From Planctomycetaceae bacterium (GTDB lineage Bacteria > Planctomycetota > Planctomycetia > Planctomycetales > Planctomycetaceae): 64,000 nt of DNA. The DNA is taken from assembly GCA_021732845.1 (NCBI GenBank), contig JAKFUF010000057.1:1-64000 (forward strand). Direction: 5' to 3'. A model generated the notes under the pieces. That model ran no database searches. It was given only the letters and a program-made list of their open reading frames with translations, and was not told the DNA's origin. Shown piece by piece: positions 13,523-23,549 of this stretch. Position 1 is the first letter of the stretch. Each line of letters begins with the position of its first letter. A program made the translations under genes and the position numbers.

Positions 13523-13876
13523 TCATGGTCCTGCCCAGCCTTTGCGAGTCATGTCAATCGCTTTCCGAAGTTCCTCCGCCGCGATGGCCTCGGTCTCCAG
13601 AAAGCGCGTTGCCTCCAATAACCACGAGGCAATTTCAGGCTGGCGCAGTTGGTAAAACACCCGGCGTCCCTCCCGGCGTTCCGCAACAAGGCGGTGGGAA
13701 CGCAGAACCATCAGGTGCTGCGACACTCCGGAATGGCTGATGCCGAGAGCCTCCTGCAGTGAGTTCACATCGCGCTCCCCATCCCGCAGTTCCTCGACGA
13801 TGCGAATGCGATGAGGATGCGAAAGTGTTCCCAAAAAATCTGCCAGTTCCTTCGTGACCAGCTTGCGGTGGGGCAT
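13523..13876 (-). CDS. ArsR-type winged-helix transcriptional regulator
   Basis: This 117-residue protein has the ArsR winged-helix fold: helix FLGTLSHPHRIRIVEEL, recognition helix ISHSGVSQHLMVLRSHRLV and wing ERREGRRVFYQL. It has no cysteine at all, so the classical thiolate metal-sensing site is absent; the inducer cannot be predicted from the sequence. The ATG at 13876 is chosen; an upstream ATG at 13903 would place coding sequence over the palindromic operator. The gene likely represses itself and the downstream carbonic anhydrase. Confidence 0.88.
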   Translation of the reverse strand: MPHRKLVTKELADFLGTLSHPHRIRIVEELRDGERDVNSLQEALGISHSGVSQHLMVLRSHRLVAERREGRRVFYQLRQPEIASWLLEATRFLETEAIAAEELRKAIDMTRKGWAGP

Positions 13877-13899
13877 GATCGATCGCCACAAAGGTCTAT

Positions 13900-13919
13900 A
13901 CATTCAAACATTTGAATGT
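13900..13919 (-). promoter_or_regulatory. Probable ArsR-type operator (perfect inverted repeat)
   Basis: Nine-base arms acattcaaa and tttgaatgt are separated by two bases, 24 bp upstream of the regulator start codon. The arm-spacer layout and the TTGAA/TTCAA cores resemble ArsR/SmtB operators. On the leftward strand a TTGACG -35-like box (within the second perfect palindrome ttgacgcgtcaa at 13942-13953) stands upstream, so repressor binding here would cover the start region. Confidence 0.55.
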
Positions 13920-14109
13920 TACATATATTGCACTTAATGGATTGACGCGTCAAGAGCGCACTGGCGATCCTGGCGGCGATGCCACTCCGCCAGTCTGGCA
14001 CCGACGTCCCACAAAGTGGGACTTGTCTGCCTGCCAATAATTGTCCGGTGAACGACGACTTCAGGTGGATCAAGACGCCAACGCCCAGCCAAACCAAACC
14101 GCAAAACCC

Positions 14110-15390
14110 ATGAGGCTCACCATGTTGCCGCCGCGATTTTCCCGGATGCTGCTGCTGATCGGCACCATTACCCTGCTGGCCACCGGTCTTGCGAAGGGGC
14201 AGGAGGCGTCCGTCTGGAATCAATGGCGGGGGCCGACGCGCGACGGGCTGGTGCCCGGATCGGGCTGGCCCGCCTCGCTCTCGGAAGAATCGCTCACGCG
14301 GCTGTGGCGCGTGAAGCTGGATGCCAGCTACTCTGGTCCGATCGTGTCCAGTTCGGCGGTGTTTGTCACCGGAACCGCCGATGGCAAAACGGAGGTTGTG
14401 TCCGCGCTGGACCGAAAATCGGGCGCGGAACTGTGGCGTGTCGAATGGCCAGGCGCGGTATCCGTGCCCTTCTTCGCCGCCTCGAATGGCAGTTGGATCC
14501 GGTCGACGCCCGCCTTCGACGGCGAAAGCCTGTTCGTTGCCGGAATGCGCGATGTGCTCGTGTCGCTCAATGCCGGGACGGGAAAGGAGCAGTGGCGTGT
14601 CGATTTCGTGAAGGAATTTGGCAGTCCCCTTCCGGCCTTTGGATTCGTTTGCTCGCCCCTGCTGGATGGAGATTCACTCTACGTCCAGGCTGGCGCGTCG
14701 CTGGTGAGGCTCGATCGGAAGACTGGCCGAGTCCTGTGGCGCGTCCTCAAGGATGATGGCGGGATGATGGGAAGCGCCTTTGCCTCTTCGGTCATGGCGA
14801 CCTTGGCTGGGAAACGCCAGTTGGTCGTTCAAACCCGCGAGAAACTGGCTGGCGTGGAGCCGGATTCGGGTGACATCCTGTGGGAGCAGAAAGTGCCCAG
14901 CTTTCGTGGCATGAACATTCTGACACCGGTGGTGTACGGCGACGGGATCTTTACGAGCACCTACCAGAACAAGTCGTGGCTCTTCAACATCTCGAAATCG
15001 GAAGGCGCCTTCACTGTCGCGGAAAAGTGGAACAACAACGCCCAGGGCTATATGTCCACACCCGTCGTGATCGACGGTCACGCCTATCTGCATCTGCAGA
15101 ATCAGCGGTTGACCTGCATCGACCTGGCAACCGGCGCGCGGACCTGGACTTCGAAGCCCTTTGGCAAGTATTCCAGCCTCGTGGCACAAAAAAATCTGAT
15201 CCTGGCCCTCGACCAGCGCGGGGAACTCCTTCTGATACGGGCGAATCCAGAGAAATTCGAACTTCTGGGCCAGCGAAAGGTCAGCGAACAGGATACTTGG
15301 GCACACCTGGCTGTCTGCGATGAGGAGGTCTTCGTTCGGGAACTCAATGCGCTGAGCGTATTTCGCTGGAAAAAAGTGGACGAAAAATAG
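14110..15390 (+). CDS. Secreted PQQ-type beta-propeller repeat protein
   Basis: The 426-residue product begins with a signal peptide (hydrophobic LLLIGTITLLATGLA ending at AKGQ) and continues with WNQWRGPTRDG, the standard opening of planctomycete PQQ-binding-like propeller proteins. Repeated blade motifs such as LDRKSGAELWRVEW, LNAGTGKEQWRVDF, LDRKTGRVLWRV and IDLATGARTWTS show at least five to six blades. There is no sign of a dehydrogenase catalytic site, so a scaffold or binding role in the periplasm is more likely than catalysis. A second ATG at 14122 with TGAGG six bases upstream is an equally possible start and also precedes the signal peptide. Confidence 0.88.
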   Translation: MRLTMLPPRFSRMLLLIGTITLLATGLAKGQEASVWNQWRGPTRDGLVPGSGWPASLSEESLTRLWRVKLDASYSGPIVSSSAVFVTGTADGKTEVVSALDRKSGAELWRVEWPGAVSVPFFAASNGSWIRSTPAFDGESLFVAGMRDVLVSLNAGTGKEQWRVDFVKEFGSPLPAFGFVCSPLLDGDSLYVQAGASLVRLDRKTGRVLWRVLKDDGGMMGSAFASSVMATLAGKRQLVVQTREKLAGVEPDSGDILWEQKVPSFRGMNILTPVVYGDGIFTSTYQNKSWLFNISKSEGAFTVAEKWNNNAQGYMSTPVVIDGHAYLHLQNQRLTCIDLATGARTWTSKPFGKYSSLVAQKNLILALDQRGELLLIRANPEKFELLGQRKVSEQDTWAHLAVCDEEVFVRELNALSVFRWKKVDEK

Positions 15391-15436
15391 CACCAAGCTC
15401 AAGGGCAGCGTCCCGTCCCAGTGCTTGACGATTCGC

Positions 15437-17419
15437 CTATTCGCCCAAGGCCTTCAACCCGGCCTTGATCACCCGTTCAATTGCATCCACATCGTAGACG
15501 CAGCCGCCCCAGGTGCCGCCGCTGACCTGCTGCAGCAAGGCCCACAGCCGCGTGTCATTCGGCAGACGCGGGTCGGGCAGAAGCTCGGGAGCAGGCCGCG
15601 CGGCCAGCACCTTCGCCCCCTCGTCAGGGGTGAGCCGCGTGTCGGGGCTGCCGACGAAGTTCATCGTGCCGGTCAGATTCATGCGGTCAATGATGATCTC
15701 GATCAGGTCGCCATCGCGGAGCCTGCCGACGGGACCGCCAGCCAGGGCTTCCGGCCCGACATGCCCAATGCAGGCCCCCGTCGACACACCCGAAAACCGG
15801 GCATCGGTGATCACGGCGACCTCCTTGCCGAACTTCAGGTACCGCAGGGCCGAGGTGATCTGATAGATCTCTTCCATCCCGGTTCCCGAGGGACCCCGGC
15901 AGATGAGCACGATCACATCGCCCGCCTGAATCGGACGATGGCCCTCGCGGGCCTTGATCGCGCCGATCGCATCGCGTTCAGAGGTGAACACGCGGGCGGG
16001 ACCAAGCTTGCGATAGACACCGTCGGCCCCCACCACGGAGGGGTCAATCGCCGTGCTTTTGATCACCGAGCCCTCGGGGGCGATGTTCCCCACGGGGAAT
16101 GTCACCGTGCTGGTCAGGCCACGGCGGCGGGCCTCCTCGGGAGCCATGATCACGTCATCCGGATTGATCCCGTCCCGTTCCTGCAGCAGTTCCCGCAGGC
16201 GCGTGCGGCGGTGCGACTTCTCCCACCATTCCAGGTTCTCGCCCAGCGTGGCTCCCGTCACCGTCAGGGCATCAAGTTTCAGCAGCCCCATCTTCCGCAA
16301 ATGCAGCATCACTTCGGGAACGCCGCCCGCCAGGAAGAACTGCACGGTGGGATGGCCCTTGGGGCCGTTGGGCAGCACATCGACGAGCCGTGGCACCTGC
16401 CGGTTGATGTGGCTCCAGTCGTCGATGGTGGGACGCTTGAGCCCGGCGGCGAAGGCGATCGCGGTCAGGTGCAGCAGCAGATTGGTTGAGCCACCGCAGG
16501 CGGCGTGGAACACCATCGCATTGTGCAGCGCGGCGGGCGTCAGAATTTTGCCCATCGTGATGCCCGCCTCTTCGAGCTGCACCACGGCGTCGGCCGAACG
16601 TTTGGCCGCGTCCAGCCAGATCGGCTGGCCGGACGGAGCGAGCGCGGCATGCGTGAGCGTCATCCCCAGGGCTTCGGCAACCACCTGCGATGTTCCCGCC
16701 GTCCCCAGAAACTGGCAGCCACCGCCGGGACTGGCACAGGCGTGACACCCGACGTCCTGCGCATGCTCCAGCGTGATTTCACCATGCGCGAAGCGGGCAC
16801 CGATCGACTGCACCTTGCCGGCATCTTCGCCCACGATCGGCGGCAGGGTGACACCGCCGGGGATGAGTACACTGGCCAGTTCTGGGAAGGAGGCCAGGGC
16901 CAGCATGGAGGCCGGCAGCCCCTTGTCGCAGGTGGCGACCGCCAGGATCCCCTTGCGCTGCGGGAGCGAGCGGATCAGGCGGCGAAAAACTGTCGCCGCA
17001 TCGTTGCGAAACGGCAGGCTGTCCATCATCCCCACGGTTCCCTGCGTCCGTCCATCGCAGGGGTCGCTCACGAAAGCCGCGAATGGCAGTCGCTCCAGCG
17101 CATCCAGTCGTTTTGCCGCCGCCTGCATCAACAGGCCGACTTCCCAGTGGCCGGTGTGATACCCCAGCGCGATCGGGTGCCCGTCTTCCGCCCGGATCCC
17201 GCCCTGCGTGCTGATAATCAAAAACTGCTTCCGCCCGAGCTGTGACGGCTCCCACCCCATCCCCGCGTTCTGGCTCAGCCCGAACAGGTCGCCGCTGGGG
17301 CTGTCCAACAGCATCTCCGGCGTCAGCGGCAGCTTCCCCTCCGGCCCCGCGGCCTCCGTCTCGACCAGCTCCAAGACCTGCGGATCGGACTCCAACAGCG
17401 ACGCAACTGACAACGGCAT
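15437..17419 (-). CDS. yjhG: D-xylonate dehydratase, YjhG/YagF type (IlvD/Edd family)
   Basis: The 660-residue protein has the length and near-continuous similarity expected for the YjhG/YagF branch of the IlvD/Edd dehydratases, which convert D-xylonate to 2-dehydro-3-deoxy-D-pentonate. Signatures seen include [39 protein letters not shown] (iron-sulfur cysteines), [15 protein letters not shown] and [15 protein letters not shown]. The iron-sulfur cysteine set appears complete. No xylose dehydrogenase, lactonase or aldolase gene is next to it, so the pathway cannot be reconstructed from this window; related sugar acids are possible substrates. Confidence 0.92.
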   Translation of the reverse strand: MPLSVASLLESDPQVLELVETEAAGPEGKLPLTPEMLLDSPSGDLFGLSQNAGMGWEPSQLGRKQFLIISTQGGIRAEDGHPIALGYHTGHWEVGLLMQAAAKRLDALERLPFAAFVSDPCDGRTQGTVGMMDSLPFRNDAATVFRRLIRSLPQRKGILAVATCDKGLPASMLALASFPELASVLIPGGVTLPPIVGEDAGKVQSIGARFAHGEITLEHAQDVGCHACASPGGGCQFLGTAGTSQVVAEALGMTLTHAALAPSGQPIWLDAAKRSADAVVQLEEAGITMGKILTPAALHNAMVFHAACGGSTNLLLHLTAIAFAAGLKRPTIDDWSHINRQVPRLVDVLPNGPKGHPTVQFFLAGGVPEVMLHLRKMGLLKLDALTVTGATLGENLEWWEKSHRRTRLRELLQERDGINPDDVIMAPEEARRRGLTSTVTFPVGNIAPEGSVIKSTAIDPSVVGADGVYRKLGPARVFTSERDAIGAIKAREGHRPIQAGDVIVLICRGPSGTGMEEIYQITSALRYLKFGKEVAVITDARFSGVSTGACIGHVGPEALAGGPVGRLRDGDLIEIIIDRMNLTGTMNFVGSPDTRLTPDEGAKVLAARPAPELLPDPRLPNDTRLWALLQQVSGGTWGGCVYDVDAIERVIKAGLKALGE

Positions 17420-17743
17420 GGCTTCAATTTCCGGGATCGGTGGGGACGATGTTCGTGGAGGGTGATCGTAACGATTCGGTGCGATGGCAGACAGGATTGT
17501 GATTCGGCGGCACAGGTGGGCTGATTGCGGCAGTCTGCCGTTTCGAGCAATTTGTGAAGTCTGGCTGACCCCTTCGTTACCTTCGTTTCCTTCTGTTCAA
17601 CTTTTCTTGAACCAGCCGTGAGCAGCAGAGCGCTCTTCGAAGATCCAGAGAATACTGGATGTCACACGTCCCGTAAAACTTTTGGAACAGAAGCAAACGA
17701 AGGTAACGAAGACCTCATTCGACGTTTTTGAGACCCGTCTTTC
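17420..17743. repeat. Gene-free gap with a long imperfect hairpin (cttcgttaccttcgttt arms)
   Basis: No gene is seen. The left arm at about 17573-17605 (cttcgttaccttcgtttc then cttctgttc) pairs with the right arm at about 17682-17713 (gaacagaag then caaacgaaggtaacgaag), leaving a loop of about 75 bases. The arms match over roughly 27 positions with one mismatch and a one-base bulge. It sits between two leftward genes and may end transcription of the HEAT/cytochrome gene. Confidence 0.65.
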
Positions 17744-18976
17744 TCAAGGCAGCGGCACCTGGCCGGGGCTGGCCAGGTAAGCGACAAGCTGGCGGACTTC
17801 GTCATCGGTCATCCGCGACAGCAGGCCTTCGGGCATCATCGAAACCGTCGAGCGGACGCGCTCTTCGATTTCAGACAAGGGCACGGTGACCAGGTCGTTG
17901 GGTGTCTGCAGGATCACGGCGTTGTCGTTCTCCTGACGCACGATGCCGTTGATCGTCCGGCCGTCGACCGTCACCACCTTCAGCACCTGATAGTCGCGTC
18001 CCACGACGGCACTGGGGTCCAACAGGTTTTCGAGTACGTAGTCGAGATTCGCCCGTTGGGCCCCGGTCAGTTCCGGTCCAATTTTGCCGCCGTCGTCAAA
18101 CAGCTTATGGCAGGCGGCGCACGACTTGGAAAAGACTTTTCGTCCTGCCGAGCGGTCGGCATTTTGCAGCGCGTCCGGGGTCAGCAATTGTTTGTACTTC
18201 GCCGACAGGGCGACCCGCTCCGCCGACGCCGGGCGGATTTCACCCCAGACGACATTGAGTTTTGCCGTCAGATCCGGATCCTGAAAGGCCACGATCTGGC
18301 GGGCGGTAAACGCCGAAACTTCCCCGCGTTTCACGGTTCCCGCCTCCATCGCGGCCAGCAAGGCCCGGGCATATTCCGGCCGCGAAGCGAGCGTGTTGAC
18401 CGCGTCGTCCCGTTCGGCATCGTTCAATTTCGCGTAATGTTTGAGAACGAGGGCCGGAGTTTGTGGGTCGGCATAGGCCGCCAGTCCGCGAATGGCCGCG
18501 CCCCGCATCGCGGTGTCGTCGAGCAGGGCCTGCAGCAGGCGCACCAGATCCTCCGGCCGCCGCTGCAACAGCACCGCCAGTGCCGCCTGCCGCGCTTCGG
18601 GTGCCGCCTTGGCGTCGACCAGCGTCGCCCGCACTTCGGCCAAGGCCGATTTGTCCCCAAACAGCACCGCCAGCGCCCGCGAGACCTCCCGAACCCGTGG
18701 CTCGGCACTCGCCTTCAACTTCGGATAGGCCGCCTCCCATCCAGCGGGCATCGGAATGTTCCGCCGCCCGTTGAGGGCCAGATGCATCCCCTGCAGCAGG
18801 TCGAGCTGAAACTGGGCATCGTCCACGGTTGTCAGCAGACCCACCAACGGACCCAGATTGTCGTCCTGTGCCACGGCTGGCTTCGGCTCCGGATCGGCCG
18901 AGGTCCCGACGGATGCCGCCAGGCTCAGGAAGTACAGAGAGAGAACGATCCGCGGCAAAGGGCTGGAAAGGCGCAT
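17744..18976 (-). CDS. HEAT-like repeat and cytochrome c domain protein
   Basis: The 410-residue protein has a signal peptide, about 220 residues of alpha-helical HEAT-like repeats, and a C-terminal planctomycete-type haem domain. The haem attachment site is CAACH in FSKSCAACHKLFDDGGKIGPELTG; a distal methionine could be supplied by MMPEG in the segment RSTVSMMPEGLLSRMT. The tail segment LVAYLASPGQVP is typical of these domains. In many planctomycetes this module is the C-terminal end of much longer membrane-bound dehydrogenase-like proteins; here it stands as a shorter protein. Role: probable periplasmic electron carrier. Confidence 0.87.
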   Translation of the reverse strand: MRLSSPLPRIVLSLYFLSLAASVGTSADPEPKPAVAQDDNLGPLVGLLTTVDDAQFQLDLLQGMHLALNGRRNIPMPAGWEAAYPKLKASAEPRVREVSRALAVLFGDKSALAEVRATLVDAKAAPEARQAALAVLLQRRPEDLVRLLQALLDDTAMRGAAIRGLAAYADPQTPALVLKHYAKLNDAERDDAVNTLASRPEYARALLAAMEAGTVKRGEVSAFTARQIVAFQDPDLTAKLNVVWGEIRPASAERVALSAKYKQLLTPDALQNADRSAGRKVFSKSCAACHKLFDDGGKIGPELTGAQRANLDYVLENLLDPSAVVGRDYQVLKVVTVDGRTINGIVRQENDNAVILQTPNDLVTVPLSEIEERVRSTVSMMPEGLLSRMTDDEVRQLVAYLASPGQVPLP

Positions 18977-19069
18977 CGGGCATTCAAAACGCGAGAATTC
19001 GGAGTGGTCGAGATCCCCACGATGATGGCAGATCTGCCGGCAGGGGCAAAGTCAGTGGGGCAGCCTGTG

Positions 19070-19576
19070 TTAACCGACATGCACATGCGGGTGATGGTCC
19101 TTGAGCCAAAGTTCAAGCTGCTCCGCCAAGGCCTCATAGTCCGCAGGCATCATTGGCTTCACAAACAAGTTTCGAATCGGCTTGGATGGTCCGCGGCTTC
19201 TCAACAGAAACCGCACTCCGACCCGATCCCAAGCTTGGGATTGGTTATAAATGGTGTCGACGATTTCCCAGGGGTAGGTCAAGCCACCCGTGGTCACTCC
19301 AAAAGAGTCAATTCGCGTCTGCGAGACGGGGTTAAAAACGAGCCCCCAGCCCATCCAGATTGCAAACGACCCTGTCACCAGCAGCCCCAAAGTTTCGGCG
19401 AGGCACCCGAATGACAGAATGTCCCCCGTAAGAATGGTGCGGACTAACGCTCCGAGCAGAAACAGGCCGGCGATTCCAACAACAATCACGAGCAGGATGA
19501 CAACCGGGTAACGAACATCGTACTCCTCCTCCAAAAAGACCTCTGCCGGACCTTCCTCGTTTTGGCAGGCGTTCAT
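19070..19576 (-). CDS. Small two-segment membrane protein, unknown
   Basis: From the ATG at 19576 the product has 168 residues. Two hydrophobic segments (about residues 26-50 and 60-85) are followed by a soluble region resembling a bacterial PH-like/photosystem-assembly-type domain (FNPVSQTRIDSFGVT, then TYPWEIVDTIYNQSQ). A much longer frame runs upstream but overlaps the divergent O-antigen-ligase gene and has no protein-like features there. Not assigned to a named family. Confidence 0.65.
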   Translation of the reverse strand: MNACQNEEGPAEVFLEEEYDVRYPVVILLVIVVGIAGLFLLGALVRTILTGDILSFGCLAETLGLLVTGSFAIWMGWGLVFNPVSQTRIDSFGVTTGGLTYPWEIVDTIYNQSQAWDRVGVRFLLRSRGPSKPIRNLFVKPMMPADYEALAEQLELWLKDHHPHVHVG

Positions 19577-19688
19577 CGGACTGCTCCACTCAGGGTGATT
19601 TCCATTGTATTCGATATATTCGATCAGCCCAAAACATTCGGCTGCCGACGCAGTTTGCTTTTCCTTCGATGAATGACCGCACGTGAAC

Positions 19689-22031
19689 ATGACCGAGCGA
19701 ATCCTGCACTGGCTGACCCTGGTGCTGCTGGGAGCCACGGTGGCTTGCCGGCTAGTGACCGCGACCGATGGCGCGGTGCAGGGGATCACCTGCTGGATTC
19801 CGCCGCTGGCACTGCTGGCTGTGGGTGCATACTTGCTCTGGCAGTGGATGACGGAGCCCGGCCAGCGGATCCGGCTGGGCTGGAACCTGTTTGACGTGTC
19901 GCTGGCGCTGTTGATTGGCGGGCATATTGTCGGCGCGATCATGATCCTCAAGGGGGCCGGTGACAAGCGGGCCGCGCTGAACATGCTGTGCGAATGGATT
20001 GGCGTGGGAGCCACGGCGTTTCTGTTCCGCCAATTGTGCAGTCCGGCTCCTGAACCGGCTGTGGACGTGGCGGCGGCTGCTCACCGCACTTTGTTCGGCG
20101 GGATGATCGTCGCCCTGGCCATGTCGATTTCGGGGCTGGGGATCTACCAGCATCTTGTGGTCTATGCGGAACTGGGGAAAGAGTTTCGCGAGATTGAACA
20201 GAAATGGGACCGGCTGCAGGCCAAACAGACCTCCAGTGATCCCCGCGTGGCGGCCGAACGGGCACAACTGCAACTGAAGATGGCCCAGCTTCAGATTCCG
20301 GAGGATCCCAACGACCGCGAAACGTGGCGCAACCGCGTCCTCAACAGCAGCGAACCCTACGGGCTGTTCGCGCTGACCAATACATTGGCGGGGCTCTTGC
20401 TGCCGGTCGAACTGTTGCTGCTGAGCTTGTTTTGGCACGGGGCCCGCCGGCGCGAGCCATTGTGGATGCTGGTGTCCACCGCCGTGGCTGCGGCGGTCGT
20501 GGGGTATTGCCTGCTGCTCACCAAAAGCCGCACCGCCTATGTCGGATTGGGCGTGGGACTCATCGCCTGGACCCTTGGCGAACTGTGGACTTGGTGGCTT
20601 GCCCGTGGCATCCCAGTTTCTGCAGCGGCTGGCCCGGTCGCGGTCCGTCGCCCATTTGCGCGACGGGCCGGAATGCTCACGCTGGCGGGGTTTCTGCTGG
20701 TCGCGGCCATGATCGCCGCGGCTTGGCAAAGCGGTGGGCTGGACCGGCTGGTTCTGTCGGAATCGGGAAAATCGCTGCGCTACCGGTTGGAATGGTGGCG
20801 GTCGACGGTGGAAATGCTCAAAGAGCGGCGGGAAAACTGGGTCTGGGGGATCGGTCCGGGAAATTTCCGACAGAACTATCTGCCGCACAAGCTCCCCGAA
20901 TCCAGTGAAGAAATCGCCGACCCGCACAACCTTGTGCTGGATGTCTGGGCCAACGGCGGGCTTATGGCGCTTCTGGGCCTGCTAGGTCTCGGACTGGCCA
21001 CGATTCAAGCGGTGGCTCAGGGATCGGTCCAACGCGCGGGAGCCGATCCGCGTAAGGACGGACGGGCTGATCAACCGGTCCGCGCGGAGGGTCCGCGCTG
21101 GCGGTTGCCGTTCCACCCCGTTGTCTGGGGCTTGGTATTCGGGATCTTCGGCGCGTTGACGTTGGATGGAAACGAGGATCTCTCGGCGGTGCTGGCGGGG
21201 GCACTGGTTGCCCTCCTGCTGGTCATGCCGCTGTTGGAACGGGTGGGCTGGCCGGTCGTGGCCTCCTTTGCCGCGGCGGCTGCCTTGGCGGTGCATTTGT
21301 GTGGGGCGGGGGGGATTGCACTGCCCGCAATCAATCAGTGGCTCATCTTGCTGGCCGCCTGTGTTGTGCCACGGGGAGAGGCTCGGGCAGGTGCCGAACG
21401 GTTGGCGGGGTGGATTCGAAGTGTTGCGGGAGTGTGTGTGGTGTGCCTGTTTTCGCTGTGCTGGTGGAATTTTTCGACGCTGGTAACCACCGAGGGGCAT
21501 GTCGCCGCCGGGCGGGAACGCCTGTACCGCGACCACGATCCAGAGCGAGCCACATCTGCGTTTCGGGCCGCGGCGAAGAGCGATCCGTGGGCTGCCTTGC
21601 CGCACGAACTGCTGGCCGCCGTCAGCGCCCAGCGCGCGGGGGATCCCCGTCAGCCGGACGCGGCGCTGTTCGATCGGGCTGTGGAGGAGCAACAGGCGGC
21701 CATCGCCCGCGATCCGCTCGGCTTCACCGGGTATCGCGCCCTGGGGCTGATGTACTTGCAGCGGTTTTCCCGCACCAACGATTCCGCCGACGCGCGGCTT
21801 GCCGCCCGGTGGCTGTCCGAGGCGGGACGACGATACCCCAACCTCGCTGCCCTGCAGGCGGAGCGGGCGGAGACACTGTGGAAGGGCGAACTGAAACTGG
21901 AGGCCAGCCTGGTGGCTCAGCGGGCACTGGACCTGCACGCCGCCTCGGTGAAGGCCGGTCACCCCGACAAACAGCTCAAACCCGAGCGTTTGCGGAGGAT
22001 CCAGGCGATCAAGAACCAAATCGAACCTTGA
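19689..22031 (+). CDS. O-antigen ligase-like membrane protein with C-terminal TPR-like region
   Basis: The 780-residue protein has at least ten hydrophobic segments and the Wzy_C/O-antigen-ligase signature: WWRSTVEMLKERRENWVWG leading into GIGPGNFRQNYL and then DPHNLVLDVWANGGL. After the membrane core (about residue 600) come TPR-like helices (AAKSDPWAALPHELLAAVSA and others). A polar periplasmic loop of about 55 residues (about 165-220) contains a charged helix. The family transfers or polymerises glycans on the outer membrane face, or links glycans to proteins. The ATG at 19689 is preferred over GTG at 19683. No glycosyltransferase cluster surrounds it. Confidence 0.88.
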   Translation: MTERILHWLTLVLLGATVACRLVTATDGAVQGITCWIPPLALLAVGAYLLWQWMTEPGQRIRLGWNLFDVSLALLIGGHIVGAIMILKGAGDKRAALNMLCEWIGVGATAFLFRQLCSPAPEPAVDVAAAAHRTLFGGMIVALAMSISGLGIYQHLVVYAELGKEFREIEQKWDRLQAKQTSSDPRVAAERAQLQLKMAQLQIPEDPNDRETWRNRVLNSSEPYGLFALTNTLAGLLLPVELLLLSLFWHGARRREPLWMLVSTAVAAAVVGYCLLLTKSRTAYVGLGVGLIAWTLGELWTWWLARGIPVSAAAGPVAVRRPFARRAGMLTLAGFLLVAAMIAAAWQSGGLDRLVLSESGKSLRYRLEWWRSTVEMLKERRENWVWGIGPGNFRQNYLPHKLPESSEEIADPHNLVLDVWANGGLMALLGLLGLGLATIQAVAQGSVQRAGADPRKDGRADQPVRAEGPRWRLPFHPVVWGLVFGIFGALTLDGNEDLSAVLAGALVALLLVMPLLERVGWPVVASFAAAAALAVHLCGAGGIALPAINQWLILLAACVVPRGEARAGAERLAGWIRSVAGVCVVCLFSLCWWNFSTLVTTEGHVAAGRERLYRDHDPERATSAFRAAAKSDPWAALPHELLAAVSAQRAGDPRQPDAALFDRAVEEQQAAIARDPLGFTGYRALGLMYLQRFSRTNDSADARLAARWLSEAGRRYPNLAALQAERAETLWKGELKLEASLVAQRALDLHAASVKAGHPDKQLKPERLRRIQAIKNQIEP

Positions 22032-22245
22032 GAACCAACCGTTTCGTCCCCGTCAACTGGCTTTTAAAAGGACAAAGCTCAGCCTGCCGGGTACAATTCC
22101 GATGGACGAATCTGGCTGGCCGGCGGGCGACATGAGCGGCATTGAGCAATTCCGGATCAATCTTTAGCATACCGGTGCGCAGGTCTGGATGGGGCGGAAA
22201 GGTCGCCTGATGCCAGTCACGGCGTGCGTTTTGGAGTCTTCAATC

Positions 22246-23421
22246 ATGAAAATCGCCACAGTCCTGTTTGCGACGATCTTCGCCTCGCTGGCGATCGGGC
22301 TGGCGGTCTGGCTGGTCAAAGCGGCTCCGCCTCCGGCCATTCCCTCGGTGCCCGGGCCGGTTGTTCGTACTGGCTTGGAAATTCCGCCCACGGGTCCGTA
22401 CCCGAAGGCGGTCGTCTCCGAGCGGGAGTTTATCTTCGGCACCATGGAAGTGGGCGAAGAGCGGACGCACGTCTTTAAGATCAAGAATGAGGGCAAGGCC
22501 CTCTTGAAGCTCAAAAAGGGCGAAACCACCTGCCAATGCACTCTCAGCGACCTGGCACGGAAGGAAATCCCTGTCGGCGAGACAGCCGAAGTGACACTGA
22601 CCTGGAAACCCACCGGCATCACGGAGTCGTTTCACAAAGGGGCCGAAATCCACACCAACGACCCCGAGGCACAAACCATCAAGCTGAGCCTCTCGGGCAA
22701 GGTCTTCGGGCGGGTTGGCATTCATCCGGTGGACAACTGGCGGATGCTGGAAGTCAACGAGAAGGAGCCCTCGACATTCACCGGGTACATCTATTCGCCG
22801 ACGCTGGCCGACTTCAAGGTTGTCGAGGTCTCCACGGGTTCCAAGGAGATTACGGCGAAGGTGGAGCCATTCACAAAAGACAGTCCCTATCTGGACCGAT
22901 CCAAGTGTGGCTACACCATCACGGTGACTGTGCCGGCAGAGAGCAAGGCTGGACCGTTCTCATACCCGATCGTGGTCAAGACGAACGTGCCGGAGCGAAA
23001 CGCGGATGGCACGCTCGCCACGAAGCTGATTGAGCAGAAAGTGACGCTGAGCGGCAGCCGCAAAGGCCCGATGCGGATGTTCGGCAGCGATTATGACGAA
23101 GAAACGTCGGCCGTGAAGATGGGCCAGTTCGACGCCAGCGAGGGCGGGTCGAAGAAATACATCCTCCTGGCCAATGACTGCCCGCCTGACATGAAGCTGA
23201 TCAAGACGGATGTCGACCCCCAGGAGTTGAAGGTCAGCCTGACTCCCCTCAAGGGGCAGACCAACCAGGGCGGCACGCAAAAGTTCGAACTGATTTTCGA
23301 ATACCCGAAGGGTTCCAAGCGGATGATTCGCACCGGCGACGAGCCGGCCAAAGTCCGGCTGACCACGAACCACCCGAATTTGAAGGAAATCTATTTCGAG
23401 GTCTTCTTCAACGCATATTGA
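22246..23421 (+). CDS. DUF1573 domain-containing secreted protein
   Basis: The 391-residue protein starts with a signal peptide or anchor (KIATVLFATIFASLAIGLAV) and then a DUF1573/ASPM-like Ig-type domain: FIFGTMEVGEERTHVFKIKN, then CQCTLSDLA and VTLTWKP. A second and third beta-sandwich region make up the rest. The paired cysteines in TTCQCT are typical. It lies 128 bp upstream of the tetrahaem cytochrome gene on the same strand, a pairing that suggests a shared extracytoplasmic role. Start at the ATG immediately before the signal sequence. Confidence 0.88.
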   Translation: MKIATVLFATIFASLAIGLAVWLVKAAPPPAIPSVPGPVVRTGLEIPPTGPYPKAVVSEREFIFGTMEVGEERTHVFKIKNEGKALLKLKKGETTCQCTLSDLARKEIPVGETAEVTLTWKPTGITESFHKGAEIHTNDPEAQTIKLSLSGKVFGRVGIHPVDNWRMLEVNEKEPSTFTGYIYSPTLADFKVVEVSTGSKEITAKVEPFTKDSPYLDRSKCGYTITVTVPAESKAGPFSYPIVVKTNVPERNADGTLATKLIEQKVTLSGSRKGPMRMFGSDYDEETSAVKMGQFDASEGGSKKYILLANDCPPDMKLIKTDVDPQELKVSLTPLKGQTNQGGTQKFELIFEYPKGSKRMIRTGDEPAKVRLTTNHPNLKEIYFEVFFNAY

Positions 23422-23549
23422 AACCGTCCGAAGGGTTGCTTCGGTTCATCATCGGGCAGCAGAAGCCAGAACCACCGCCGGTTTAAAGTGTCGCCCGCGC
23501 CGGGTGGCGCAAATCCGGTGGGACGACTCACCTGAGAAGGGATTCTTGA

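Noticed and set aside
19577-20014. N-terminal extension of the small membrane protein frame
   Set aside because: It would overlap the first 330 bp of the divergent O-antigen-ligase-like gene; the ATG at 19576 fits the hydrophobic start of the protein.
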